Source: Glebionis coronaria (Eukaryota > Streptophyta > Magnoliopsida > Asterales > Asteraceae). Taken from it: a stretch of DNA of 64,000 nucleotides. Below, piece after piece: positions 11,041-20,847 of the stretch. A program made the position numbers and the translations under genes. Under the pieces are notes generated by a model, which saw nothing but the letters and a program-made list of their open reading frames with translations, did not search any database and was not told the DNA's origin. The stretch lies in assembly GCA_025667525.1 (NCBI GenBank), contig CM046876.1, positions 80,455,512 through 80,519,511 on the forward strand. The letters are read 5' to 3'. Position 1 is the first letter of the stretch. Each line of letters begins with the position of its first letter.

Positions 11041-12937
11041 GATGGTCACTCAAGATCTTTGCAGTATATTGTACTTTGAAACTTGGATCGATCCATTGTC
11101 TCCTCAAATTAGAAGGTCAAGTTGTACTAAAGTTTCTCTTTGGTCAAAAAATATTTTGTTCTTGAAAAATAGGTCCTTTAATTGATAATATTGCATCCCA
11201 CTTAAGATTAGTAGTCTTTATGCATTTTAGATATACGCTTGAAATGTATCCACTAGTTTGCATCTTGCTTTATGTAGGTACTCATGAAGATCAATCACTT
11301 AATTGATTGTGGATTGAGTTACTTGCACTTGTAGAAGACTCATCTTCATTGATCTTTAACATCTTTGAATGATGATACCAAGATGATTGGGAATGATACT
11401 AGTCCTTGAAGACTTAGTACTCATCATAGTCATTGTTGGGCATAGCATTGATTTCTTGATGGATTGCTCTTTGTGGCCAAGGTACGCTTTCGTTCTTCCA
11501 CACGCCCTTTGATCATTCTTTTGATCTTTACTTGACTATGTGCTTTCTCTTGGCATCCTTGCCTTGACATTTGTTTGGTTTGTGATTCTTTCCTTTTATC
11601 CTCTCAAACCTTCATTGTTTGGATACTTGACTCACTATGGTGATGTAGAGTGAGTTAGTAGTAGCTTAAAGTATCAAGCATGATTTCCATGGTTTGCACC
11701 CATACGGTTAGTAGGCCCTTTGTGGGAGAGAAAGTGAATTAATACCTTACTCATATTTTGGTTTAGACTAAGACTATTATTGAAAGTGATCTTAATCTAT
11801 ACTTGAATAATTGCTTTGTGTTTATTCATTACCAAAGTCGTTTAACGTTTCGCCAGAAAGGCACGTCTTAAACCACTATATATGACACAAGCTCTTTGTT
11901 ACCACTATTTGAAGATTGTCATTAATCCCTTGAGCATTGGTCCTAGTCTTGATTCACTTCCCTTGACTTCTCTCCACTTTGCCGTTTTGCTACGAGTAGT
12001 CGTTTGTCCGTTTCAGTTCTTTTCGATCCCGATTTAACTCGTAATCCTTCGTTAAGGCATATTGGTTAGTGTTATGATGATCCAATGATATTCTAAAAGG
12101 CTCATGATATAATTTTAAGTATTTTATAAAAACTTGGTTTTTAAAATTTGGCGTTTTTCATTGATAAAAACCAGCCTCTGTAGGCGGTTCTTTATTTAGG
12201 CGGCTCAAACCCGCGGTTCCTTATCGATAAGGTACCGCGGGCAGTAACTTTTGTCAGAGCGCCAGTTTGATTATTTTATTCTTTTTCAAACCAAACCCTC
12301 TCTCTCCCAAAAACACACAGCCAATGGTTTACCCTTTTTTCCACCATTGTTGAAGCTTCCAAAACCTTCAATCACTCAAATTAATTGATTCCAATTTGTG
12401 GGTTTCTCTCATCCTTCATCTAACATCAATTAATTGTAAGTATTTTCTTTTAATTTCATCTATTTTGTTCTAGGGTTCATCCTTTCATAATTGGGGATTT
12501 TTAAAATTGAAATTGAATTAAAACCTTAATAGGAATGTGGGTTGACATGGTTATTTTACTATGATTCCTTAGGTTCATATTCATTAAGATTTCACTAAGA
12601 CCCACTTGTAGAACAAATCCGAATTTAGGCTAAATGATTTTGGTTAAAAGATGGATTTGAGATGAACCCATGAACAAATAGGTAATGACATTGTTAATGC
12701 TTACCTAAAAACTTTGTTTTGAAAAACCAATGTTCTAGTCCATTGTTGATCCAACATAGTTCATATGTTCTTGGTAAATAATGGAATAGCTACATTGTGA
12801 ACATGAGAATGATATGGATTCAATCCTTTGTTAGTCAAGAAATTGATATAACACATCCTCATATTTTTTATCTTTGATTTTATTTTTCATATGAGTGATT
12901 GGAAAATTATTGTCTTATGTTTATTTAGGTACTAATC
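11041..12937 (+). other. Element L leader, no gene seen
   Basis: About 1.9 kb with no credible reading frame. A stretch at about 11450-12060 is dense in stops. A palindrome-rich module sits at 12178-12256, followed by a pyrimidine-rich stretch with CTCTCTCTCCC (12297-12309) and ACACACAG, then an AT-rich tract to the ORF at 12938. The tail ATTTAGGTACTAATC just before the ATG looks like a possible 3' splice site, so an intron in the leader is possible. Confidence 0.5.
12178..12256 (+). repeat. Palindrome-rich module ahead of L ORF1
   Basis: GGCGGTTCTTTA, then CGCGGTTCCTTATCGATAAGG, then TACCGCGGGCAGTAAC. The central part is an almost perfect 26-bp palindrome around ATCGAT with one mismatch. 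Confidence 0.8.
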
Positions 12938-14158
12938 ATGCCTTCTCAATTTCAAAAGGATCATCAATACACTAGACAATACATGCCAAACCTTTCCCAA
13001 ACCTATGCTTCCCCCCAACTTCAAAACACTTTTCCATCCCTTTCTACTCGTTGTTTCCATGAGGGTAGAGTCGTTGACAAGGAAATAACGGGTTATGACT
13101 ATATCCAATCTATGTTTGAGCTTTCGGGGTTTGATTGCTTGCTCAACATAGAGGAAGACATTTACCCCTTATTCCTTCATGAATTCTTTAGCACCTACTC
13201 CATGCTTGAATACAATGGAGAAATTTTCATTCGTTTCGTGTTGAACGATCAATTGATTCAATACTCCCTCGAAAACTTTGGTGAAATTCTCGGTGTGCCA
13301 TATGAAGGCACTTGTCGTTTTACGGATAAATGGAGACTTGATGCTCTATTGGAATCCTACGATAAACCTCCAAATGACCTCACCGAAATTGATCTAGAGT
13401 TCATTCTTGACATCATTTCGAAAGAGCGTGATGGAAACGTTGTGAGAAGCCTTCATTCAAATGTACGAAATGTGAATCGATATGAAGTGCTCTCTAGTGA
13501 CTTTAAGGATTTTATGGTCCAATGGGCAAATATCCTTAGGGAGAATGTCTTTTGTCTTGGTGGAAACCGAGATCATATCCCGGCTTGTATGGTGCATATG
13601 TTGAGTTGCATCTTTACATCCACCAAATACAATTTGGCATTCTATATCGCTCGACGAATCAATTATGCCCTTTCAAAGCCCAAAACAAACCTTCCCTATG
13701 CTATGCTTCTTACTCGCCTTTTCAAAAGGGTTGCTCATGATTTTCCCCACCTCGATCTTTCTCGCATCTACCCGGTTCATCGGGTTATGTTGCCTACTCA
13801 AGAGGCATATGCAAGAAAGACTAGAAGTGACCGAGGTTCACGAAAATCCGATCATCAAGAGATGGATGATGAGGACACCTGAATGCCAACAAGTGATGGT
13901 GATGGCGTCGGTACTAGTTCTCACTTCAACTCTTCGAGTAATTCCCACCCATCCTCAAACCCATTCGAGGATGAATTTGAAGACTTAGCTCCTCCGCCTC
14001 ATCATTATAGTGAAGTACCGGAAGATCTCAATATGGAGCATCTTTACTACGAAAATCTTAGAACTCGAGGGGAATTGCACGAACACCGGGTTGAATCAAG
14101 AAAGGGTTTCAAGTTCTTGGGGAATATGATCAAGGGATTGGGCAAAAAGAGAAGGTGA
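12938..14158 (+). pseudogene. Element L ORF1, retrotransposon ORF1/env-like protein with one internal stop
   Basis: 314 codons from the ATG at 12938 to a TGA at 13880-13882, then the same frame continues for 91 codons to 14158. The first part has a globular region with MFELSGFDCLL, FFSTYSMLEYNGEIFIRFVLN, YSLENFGEILGVPYEG, then a central Val/Ile-rich helical part and a C-terminal IYPVHRVMLPTQEAY. This layout, with a 'hydrophobic strand - LxNFGEILGxP' signature, is that of the Athila ORF1 / plant transposon helper type protein from family knowledge; similarity is weak by eye. The tail is acidic and ends in a basic GLGKKRR. Its role in the element is unknown; it might substitute for Gag. No zinc knuckle is present. 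Confidence 0.55.
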
Positions 14159-14440
14159 AAGCTTTGAAGTTTTTTCAAAGAATACATGTTGGTAAACATG
14201 TAATGTTGAACAATCTTTTTTATTATCTTGGATGTGTATTAACTTATGCTACATGTTTGGATTTTTATTTATTTTGATCCTAATTATTGTTTATGCCATC
14301 ATGTTTGTGATTTACATAGCTTTGTGCATGCCTTATGATAGTTAGCTTATTAGATTATGATCTGTAGTTAACTTTGGCTTGTGAATCTTTTGGTAAAAAT
14401 CTGGGTTTATCAAAAACTAGGAGGTGAAATTTTTGAAAGG

Positions 14441-14534
14441 CCACTGGTCGCGGTTCCATATCGACCCGCGGATCCTTATCGATAAGGAACCGCCGGTCCT
14501 AGATAAGGAACCGTCGGCGACTGTGCACGACAGC
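14441..14534 (+). repeat. Palindrome-rich module ahead of L ORF2
   Basis: CCACTGGTCGCGGTTCC, then CCGCGGATCCTTATCGATAA and GGAACCGCCGGTCC, then GATAAGGAACCGTCGG. It has more complete inverted repeats than the other copies and lies about 220 bases before the ORF2 start. Confidence 0.8.
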
Positions 14535-14753
14535 ATCTTTTGCTTTACACTATTTTCTCAAATTTGTGTAAACACTGCATGATTTTATGTAATAACCTAC
14601 ATATTTCCTAAACTAGGTTACCTAAATTCATTATTCACCTAAAATGATTTTAACCCGTTACTAGTTTAGATCATCCCCTCACCCATTTAAACCCACCTTG
14701 TTAGTCATGTTCTTCACACATCAAAACATCCTTCCCTAACCCTTAAACCACCC

Positions 14754-15461
14754 TTGTCAACCATGGTGTGTACCAAAACCTCAAACACTTCCAAGATCTC
14801 CACCCCAAGGAAAACACTCAAAATAAGGATTAAGGTAGCCAAGCCTAACTCCTCACCCCTCCACACACCTAAGAATGACATGGTTCCTATCTTCATTTCT
14901 TCATCACCTTCACCACCCTTTGCACCATGCAAGACATCATCCACCCATGGTACTAACCACTCCATTGGTTCTACCTCCTCTTCATTCAACTCAAGAATGA
15001 ATGAGCTCTCTTCACCCTTCACTCCAAGTGCACCCTTGGATGTGACCACACAACCCCAACCAATCCAAAGCATTCCCTTTGTGAATGACTTTGATGACAC
15101 TTTGGTGACTTCACCATTTACCCCTCCATATTCACCCATTTCACCAACCTTGGAGAATAAACCTCCACACTCACCCATTTCCCCTTTAGGGAACATGCCT
15201 CCACTCTCACCCACATCACCCTTGGAGAACATGCCTCCTCCACCTCCACCCAACTCAAACATTCCAATTTTAGGTGTTCCATTTTCCCTCCTTTTGGGTG
15301 ATCCATACTATGGGTTTCAACAAACACATGGTCCTAGTTGTCCATGTTGTCTTTACAACCACTACATCATCCATAACCTTAGGATGGATATGTTTGGACT
15401 ACATAGGAGGTTTCAAGAGTTCTTGCTTGCCTTGTTCTCCATGCCTCCTCCTAGGAGATGA
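14754..15461 (+). CDS. Element L ORF2, Pro/Ser-rich protein with HG-S-C-x-C-C motif
   Basis: 235 codons, intact; the ATG at 14763 (MVCTKTSNTSK) is an equally good start. Residues 1-190 are low in complexity and rich in Pro, Ser and Thr, with repeated SPISP and LENMPP phrases around residues 125-165. The C-terminal 50 residues are the conserved part: HGPSCPCCLYNHYIIHNL, then a hydrophobic helix with FQEFLLALF. I do not recognise a family. The C-terminal design repeats in ORF3 (16128-16778), so the two are paralogues. A zinc-binding or disulphide-linked mini-domain is conceivable from C-x-C-C with His, but this is inference. Confidence 0.6.
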   Translation: MSTMVCTKTSNTSKISTPRKTLKIRIKVAKPNSSPLHTPKNDMVPIFISSSPSPPFAPCKTSSTHGTNHSIGSTSSSFNSRMNELSSPFTPSAPLDVTTQPQPIQSIPFVNDFDDTLVTSPFTPPYSPISPTLENKPPHSPISPLGNMPPLSPTSPLENMPPPPPPNSNIPILGVPFSLLLGDPYYGFQQTHGPSCPCCLYNHYIIHNLRMDMFGLHRRFQEFLLALFSMPPPRR

Positions 15462-15895
15462 ATGATGAAGTTTTCTAAATAAATGGTTTTCAACAAAACC
15501 AAGCCAAAGAAGACTACTCATCTAGATTTAATATTAAGCTAGCTATGTATTAGTTAGTTTTATTTGTCATTGTACTTGCTTCCTTCATGAGTGTTTCATG
15601 AAGTTGTTCTATGGATTTAGCTTTATGTGTTCCTATTCTTATGTGCACATTAATCAACTTTAATTTGAAATTAAAATTCAACCTAAATCTATCACAACCT
15701 CTAAAAACTTGACTAAAATTGGTTCAAAATGATATTCAAATATTTTGTCACCCTTTGTCAAGACATTCTTTGTGAATGTGTTGCTTTATGCAACCCTAGC
15801 ATAATTTAGTGCTAATAGAGGTAAAATTCCAAGATTTGCTACTTTTTGAAAAAGTCTTAGTTTTTCCCGAAACCCTGGAAAAACATGGTTTCAAG

Positions 15896-15981
15896 TCCAC
15901 TGGACGCGGTTCCTTAAAGTCCCGCAGTTCCCTAGCGATATGGAACCGCCGGTCCCTATAAGGTACCGCGGACAGTAACTG
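15896..15981 (+). repeat. Palindrome-rich module ahead of L ORF3
   Basis: TCCACTGGACGCGGTTCCTTA, CCGCAGTTCCCTAGCGATA, GGAACCGCCGGTCC, ATAAGGTACCGCGG, CAGTAACTGTC. It shares the CCACTGG lead and the CAGTAAC end with the other copies and lies about 150 bases before ORF3. Confidence 0.8.
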
Positions 15982-16127
15982 TCTTTTGACGATTTTTTGG
16001 TCAAAACTTTTAAAACCCTATACCCTGTCAAGATTCCTTGTTTACTCAAATTGACTAAACATTCCCTGACACTCCACATTTTGTATTCAAATTCTTACCT
16101 TGATTATATTTTACTTATACTACAACC

Positions 16128-16778
16128 TTGAGATTTCATTCTCACACCTTCCCAACCTTGAGAATTCATTCTCACACAACCTTGAGATTTTATTCTCACA
16201 CAACCTTGAGATTTCATTCTCACACTCTCACAATGCCTAACTCCTACATTCCTAACCTTGACATTTCTTTGTCACAACCCCACTCACCCAAAGCTTCCTC
16301 ATCCAAGCTTTCAAAGAAACTGAAAATCTCGGTTCGACCTATTTGGGTTAAGAAGAATGAACCATCTTCCTCCAAACCACCCAAAAACCCTACCTTCTCT
16401 CCAATCAAGTATTGGAATGAGACTTATACCATTAACCCCATCACTGGAAGAAAAGAAAATGTTCCCCCACCACCACAATCCTTCAATACCCCTCAACTCA
16501 ATGACCTTTCAACCTTCCCAAACCTCACAAGGCATTGTGAAAACATTCCCAAACCCATTACCCCACCACCACCAAACCCTAGGTTTGATGCCATACCCCC
16601 ATCAACCGATTTTGTGTTGCATCATGGATCCTCGTGTGCTTGTTGTCGATTTCAACAAATTGAACTTGCTCATGTGTATGAGAAGTTAAATTTTCTTGAA
16701 TTCCTCCTCACTCGACCTCCTATTCAAGTTTTCGTTCCGGTGGACAAAACTTCGAATGATGCATCGTCGTCTTCTTAG
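16128..16778 (+). CDS. Element L ORF3, paralogue of ORF2
   Basis: 216 codons, intact. The first 35 residues are a repeat of HSHTxxRFHSHT, caused by a direct DNA repeat (CCTTGAGATTTCATTCTCACAC, about four copies at 16125-16222), so the true start may be the later ATG at 16233 (MPNSYIPNLDIS). A Pro/Asn/Thr-rich middle follows. The C-terminal part has LHHGSSCACCRFQQIELAHV and then LNFLEFLL, matching the H-G-[PS]-S-C-x-C-C and the following hydrophobic helix of ORF2. Function unknown. Confidence 0.6.
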   Translation: MRFHSHTFPTLRIHSHTTLRFYSHTTLRFHSHTLTMPNSYIPNLDISLSQPHSPKASSSKLSKKLKISVRPIWVKKNEPSSSKPPKNPTFSPIKYWNETYTINPITGRKENVPPPPQSFNTPQLNDLSTFPNLTRHCENIPKPITPPPPNPRFDAIPPSTDFVLHHGSSCACCRFQQIELAHVYEKLNFLEFLLTRPPIQVFVPVDKTSNDASSSS

Positions 16779-17432
16779 AGTCTTTTATTTTTTTTAAGCA
16801 ATCTTGGAAAATTATCACTATTAGAATAAGCTTATGTTTAGTGGTTTATTTTCCATATTTTTCTTGCTTTAGATACTCATATTGTGTGTATGACTATCTA
16901 CTTTGTTGTGTCTTTTCTTTTATGTAACATTTGTGTTGTTTATGTGTTATTTCTTTAGTTCTATTTTGAGTTGATCATGGTTAATCTTTACAATTGCTTA
17001 TGGGTGATTCCATCAATTCTAAACTTTAACCCATTGACAAGCTTATCATCTTCATTGGATTGAAGTTTGATTTTGTCAATTACCTCTTTGGACAAACTTA
17101 GCAAAATACTTGCTTCTAATTTGAGATTTCTTCTCTCTCTTCTTCTCAAGTTACTTAGTAGGTAGTGATCATATATACATTGGTATTTATTTCCTTTCTA
17201 CTAACCTTTGTGTAGCATGTCACCTTAGCTCATATACTTGGTGCCCCAAGCAAGGGGGAGCAACCACCAAGGGGGAGCTACTAGCAAAGTTTGATGTTCT
17301 TCAAAGACTTTTGCTAACCTTTTTGCTACGACAAAGGGGGAGAAATGATAGTGATAAACTCGTTAATAATACAATATTTTGTGTTTCTATGCAAATGAGT
17401 TTATAGTTTGTCGTAATCAAAAAAGGGGAGAT
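16779..17432 (+). other. Element L 3' noncoding region with purine tracts
   Basis: No gene is seen. There are three internal GGGGGAG tracts (CAAGCAAGGGGGAG, CCAAGGGGGAG and ACAAAGGGGGAGAAATG, 17249-17346), and the final tract AAAAAAGGGGAGA (17419-17431) touches the LTR. Such serial purine tracts before a GATAGTGAT phrase are usual in plant Ty1 element 3' ends. Confidence 0.65.
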
Positions 17433-17576
17433 TGTTAATGCAAGTAATGCCTAAAAACATTATTAGTGTTAACTAATCTTTCTTAGTTTTGATCACAACA
17501 AACCATACAACACATTTAGTGTAAAACACAAAATGAACTATTTAACTAACATTATCATCAAGGTAATAATCATATC
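17433..17576 (+). repeat. Element L 3' LTR, first part
   Basis: TGTTAATGCAAG onward matches 9429-9571 of the 5' LTR with few changes. The last five bases ATATC are the S1 target duplication. Confidence 0.9.
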
Positions 17577-18041
17577 TGTTAGGACCATTGTAATAGTTAT
17601 ATGTAATAGGTAGACTAGGAGGTATGTAGTTCCTCCTGGTCCTAGTAGTAGTAGGAGCAAGTCCTGCTCCTGGTCCTAGTCGAAGTCAAACTTTATTATT
17701 TACTTAATATTCTGTTAGGATATGCATGAGATATGTTAGGAAAGGATATGCATATCAGTTTTACACGTTTTCTTTAATGTTGTATTAGGGTTTCCTTGTA
17801 GTATAAAAGGAACCTTAGGCAGAAGGGTTAGACACACCTTCACCAAACGTAGTTCTAGTCATTATCAATATTAGAAATCCTTAGAAAGGATCAAGTCTTT
17901 ATAGTTATTCTGTTCTTCTTAATTATATTTATATTCTACATTCATATTGTGTATAGAGTCTCCTTGTGATTTGACTTGTGATTACAGAAGTCATTCACGG
18001 GTCCTGACAGGCTGCAAGATCTACATCTAGTAGACCCAACA
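17577..18041 (+). repeat. S1 5' LTR
   Basis: TGTTAGGACC to CCCAACA. U3 holds a palindromic cluster with CTCCTGGTCCTAG, AGTAGTAGTAGGAGC and CTGCTCCTGGTCCTAG (17627-17686) and two ATATGCAT-type repeats. The TATA box GTATAAAAGG is at 17801. Confidence 0.95.
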
Positions 18042-18043
18042 AG

Positions 18044-18055
18044 TGGTATCAGAGC
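18044..18055 (+). promoter_or_regulatory. S1 primer binding site
   Basis: TGGTATCAGAGC, two bases after the LTR, for initiator tRNA-Met. Confidence 0.95.
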
Positions 18056-18114
18056 CTGGGAGGGTCTCTATACAAGAAGAATCAAGTTTTCTTATTTCTG
18101 ACATTTTGTTTATC

Positions 18115-19302
18115 ATGTCTGCCTCAACTTCTACTCAAACAGGAGAAGACAGCACTCCTAAAATTGTGCAACCTCAGCAGATCCTGGCAACAGTCTCTAA
18201 CACGAATGGTAAATTCCCTCTTCTGAAGAAGGGTGAATATGATAACTGGGCAATGAAGATGGAATGGTGGATCACCAACACTGATCAAGATCTTTGGAAG
18301 ATCATTCTGAAGGGGAACAGCAGGAAACTCACTGGACGAGACAAGAACGGTAATATTACTCTTCTTAACCCTAAATCTCATGAGGAAATCATAGCTATTC
18401 AGAAGGAGGTAAAAGCAAAAATGATTTTGCTTCAATCTCTTCCTGAAGATCACATGGGTGACTTCTACCATTTGGATGATGCCAGAGAGATCTGGAATGG
18501 AATAAAAGCAAGGTTCGATGGGAATGAGGAGTCAAAGAAAATGCGAAGGTCCATGCTGAGAGATGAATTAACTGAATTCAAAATCTCAGAAACTGAAGGT
18601 CTAAATCAAGGGTATGATAGGTTCCAGAAGATATTGAGCCAGCTGAATCAACTTCGGTCAAAGCCTAATGATGGTGACATTAATGCAAGGTTTCTTAAAG
18701 CCTTACCCTACTCATGGAATCAGGTGGTGATATCTCTCAAAGCCAAAGGTGGGCTTGATTATCTCACTTTTGATGATCTGTTTCATAGGCTCAGAACTTT
18801 CGAACCTCATGTAAGAGGATTTTCAAGTGACTCTTTTCCCACTCCTGCTAATTCAGCCTTTGTGAGTTCTATGGCATCTAGTCCCATGTCATATGCAAGT
18901 AGCCCTAGCAATACTGTCTCCTCTCAGCATACTGTTCAGCATACTTCTGGTCCTGATCCTACTACCAAGTCTGGTAGTATGGTAGAAGCTGTTCTTCATT
19001 CTTTTGTGGCTGATGTTAATGCTGAACAACAACTTGCTTTTGATGACTTCAAACAGGTCGATAAACTTGACCTGGATGAGATGGATCTTAAATGTCAGAT
19101 GGCCATGCTTACTCTTAGGGTTCACAAGTTTGAGAAGAAACAGGAAGGAAATTTAATTACAACCCTCGGGAGCCAGCAAGATTCGATAGAAGCAAGGTAC
19201 GATGCTATAACTGCCAGCAACAGGGTCACTTTGCAAGGGAGTGCCCTAGTAAGAATGATCAGGAGAAGAGCAGGTACTCCGCTTTCAAGGTTCAGGAGGT
19301 AA
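18115..19302 (+). pseudogene. S1 gag, N-terminal capsid part
   Basis: I choose the ATG at 18115 (MSASTSTQTGEDS); the frame is open 24 codons further up to the PBS. The copia gag domain (UBN2 type) spans about residues 25-260, with FPLLKKGEYDNWAMKMEWW, LWKIIL, ARFDGNEESKKMRRSMLRDE and ARFLKALPYSWNQVV. A frameshift at about 19145-19165 follows: the zinc knuckle CYNCQQQGHFAREC (about 19203-19245) is in the +1 frame. In this frame the tail is meaningless and stops at 19302. The knuckle frame itself meets a TAG at 19348. Confidence 0.9.
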
Positions 19303-19397
19303 AAGATGACAGGAAGGCATTGGTATCTGTTGACTCTATGGTCAACTAGAATGATCATCAGGCTTCTACACTGGAATCAGCTGAATCCTCGATTGAC

Positions 19398-20222
19398 GTG
19401 CTTGCAATGATTGCTGGGAATCTCTCTGATGCAGAAGAAGCAGACGAGTTTGCTCTTATGGGCATCTCACCTCAGGTACAACATTGTCCTCTTGGTTGTC
19501 ATGATAAATACTCAGAATTGTTGTCCCAATTTAATGAAGTAAATGATCAAAATGATAAGTATTTTTTAGAGGTTCAAGCCTATAAGGCTTCATTAAACAC
19601 ATTGGAACAACAAAAGAGGTGGTTACAAGATACACAACGTGCGTATGAGGATAAAATCAGGATACTAAGCATTGATTTAGAAAACACTACAAATATGCTT
19701 AAATATACAGAAACTGAAAGAGATGCTAGTATCAAAGAAAAAGAGGAGATGCAAGCTAAATTAGATGCTACAATGCTAAGATTTGACAAATGGCAAAAGG
19801 CACCTAAAAATCTTTCAAAATTAATTGATAGTAGCATGTCTGGCAGAACTAAAAGAGGCTTAGGATTTGAAAAATATATTGATTCAGAAGATGTATTTGA
19901 TTTATCTTTCTCAAGTGTCTTTGATGCCGACAAAGAGGATGAGGGCAAACCTAGCTACAATAGGTTTAAACCAGCAGTAGCAATGCATGTTGTCCCTCCT
20001 CCTCTTACTGGAACTTTTATACCCACTTCATGGCATAATGACTCGGATGGATCACAAATGCTTGAGTCCCCAACAAGTTCTACTAATACTAATGACTTTG
20101 TCTCATGTACTTTCAGTGACAAAGCCGGTGACTCTGCATCTAATGGTTCAAGTGACGAGTCAAGACCTACAAGTTCCAAGTCGAATGAACATGCTGCTAC
20201 TGGTGCTAGGGAGTGTGAATAA
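19398..20222 (+). pseudogene. S1 gag middle: coiled-coil region
   Basis: Residues 30-140 are strongly helical and charged (NTLEQQKRWLQDTQRAYEDK, RDASIKEKEEMQAKLDA), a coiled coil usual between the two zinc knuckles in SIRE Gag. The conserved phrase EFALMGISPQ opens it. It ends at TAA 20220-20222, but the next segment is in the same frame, so this is a point nonsense change. Confidence 0.85.
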
Positions 20223-20243
20223 AAAGTTGCTGTCAAGTCAAGT

Positions 20244-20816
20244 GTGTCTGGTCCTTGTTTATTGAGTCCTAAGAAGAATGTTTTTCCTAGAAATGTGTGT
20301 AATAAAGTAGGCAGTATGAAACAATCTCATTCTAATAAAAGGTCTTTCAAAACATGTTTTGTTTGTGGCAGTGCCTTTCATTTAATTAAAGATTGTGATT
20401 ATTATGACACACGTGCATCTGTTAATCATGCTTTTCCTGCTCCTGGTCCACCAGGAGCTGCTACATATGCTTCTAGAAGACTTAATCCTAGTGCTCCAAC
20501 GTTTAATACTTCTAGAGTATCCTCTCCTTTCACGTCTGATTATTGGAGAGATCATGGATTCCAAACTACCAGTAATTATTTTCAAAATTTTAATCCAATC
20601 TATCCATATAATTTAGACCACACGTATTTTGGTTTGGGAAATTTGGGAACTGCTGTTAAGCCCTCAGCAGGTTGTTCTTGGTCAAATAATAATACCCATA
20701 TGATGCATAGTCAACCAAGGAACAACGGTGGATCTCATCAATCTTCTTGGCATTCTTCTAATGATCCACAAGGCAGGCTCAAACCTGAAAAGGTTTGGGT
20801 CCCCTTAAGACACTAA
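20244..20816 (+). pseudogene. S1 gag C-terminal part with second zinc knuckle
   Basis: In frame with the previous segment. CFVCGSAFHLIKDC (about 20356-20397) is a CX2CX4HX4C knuckle. An Asn/Ser/Gly-rich tail follows and ends KVWVPLRH at TAA 20814-20816. That TAA lies inside CTAAC (20813-20817), a branch-point-like site before pol. Confidence 0.85.
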
Positions 20817-20847
20817 CGTTTGCATTTTTATTATCTTGTTGTTGTAG
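20813..20847 (+). promoter_or_regulatory. Candidate 3' splice site at the S1 gag-pol junction
   Basis: CTAAC at 20813-20817, then a T-rich tract and TTGTTGTTGTAG ending 20847. The pol frame opens exactly at 20848, since the three bases before it are TAG in that frame. S2 has the same arrangement (58523-58500). Whether it is spliced is not shown. Confidence 0.5.

Noticed and set aside
10739..11185. 148-codon frame across the end of the L LTR and PBS
   Set aside because: It crosses the LTR border, a poly-C tract and the primer site; the other LTR copy has a shorter frame. Chance opening.
15118..15327. Minus-strand frames opposite ORF2 (14714-15262, 15118-15327)
   Set aside because: They are complements of Pro/Ser-rich codons (Gly/Met/Val-rich text) and have no independent support.
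12938..16778. Host genes captured between LTRs of L
   Set aside because: No introns, no recognisable host family, and the layout with palindromic modules is regular; they look like the element's own genes. Not fully excluded without a database search.
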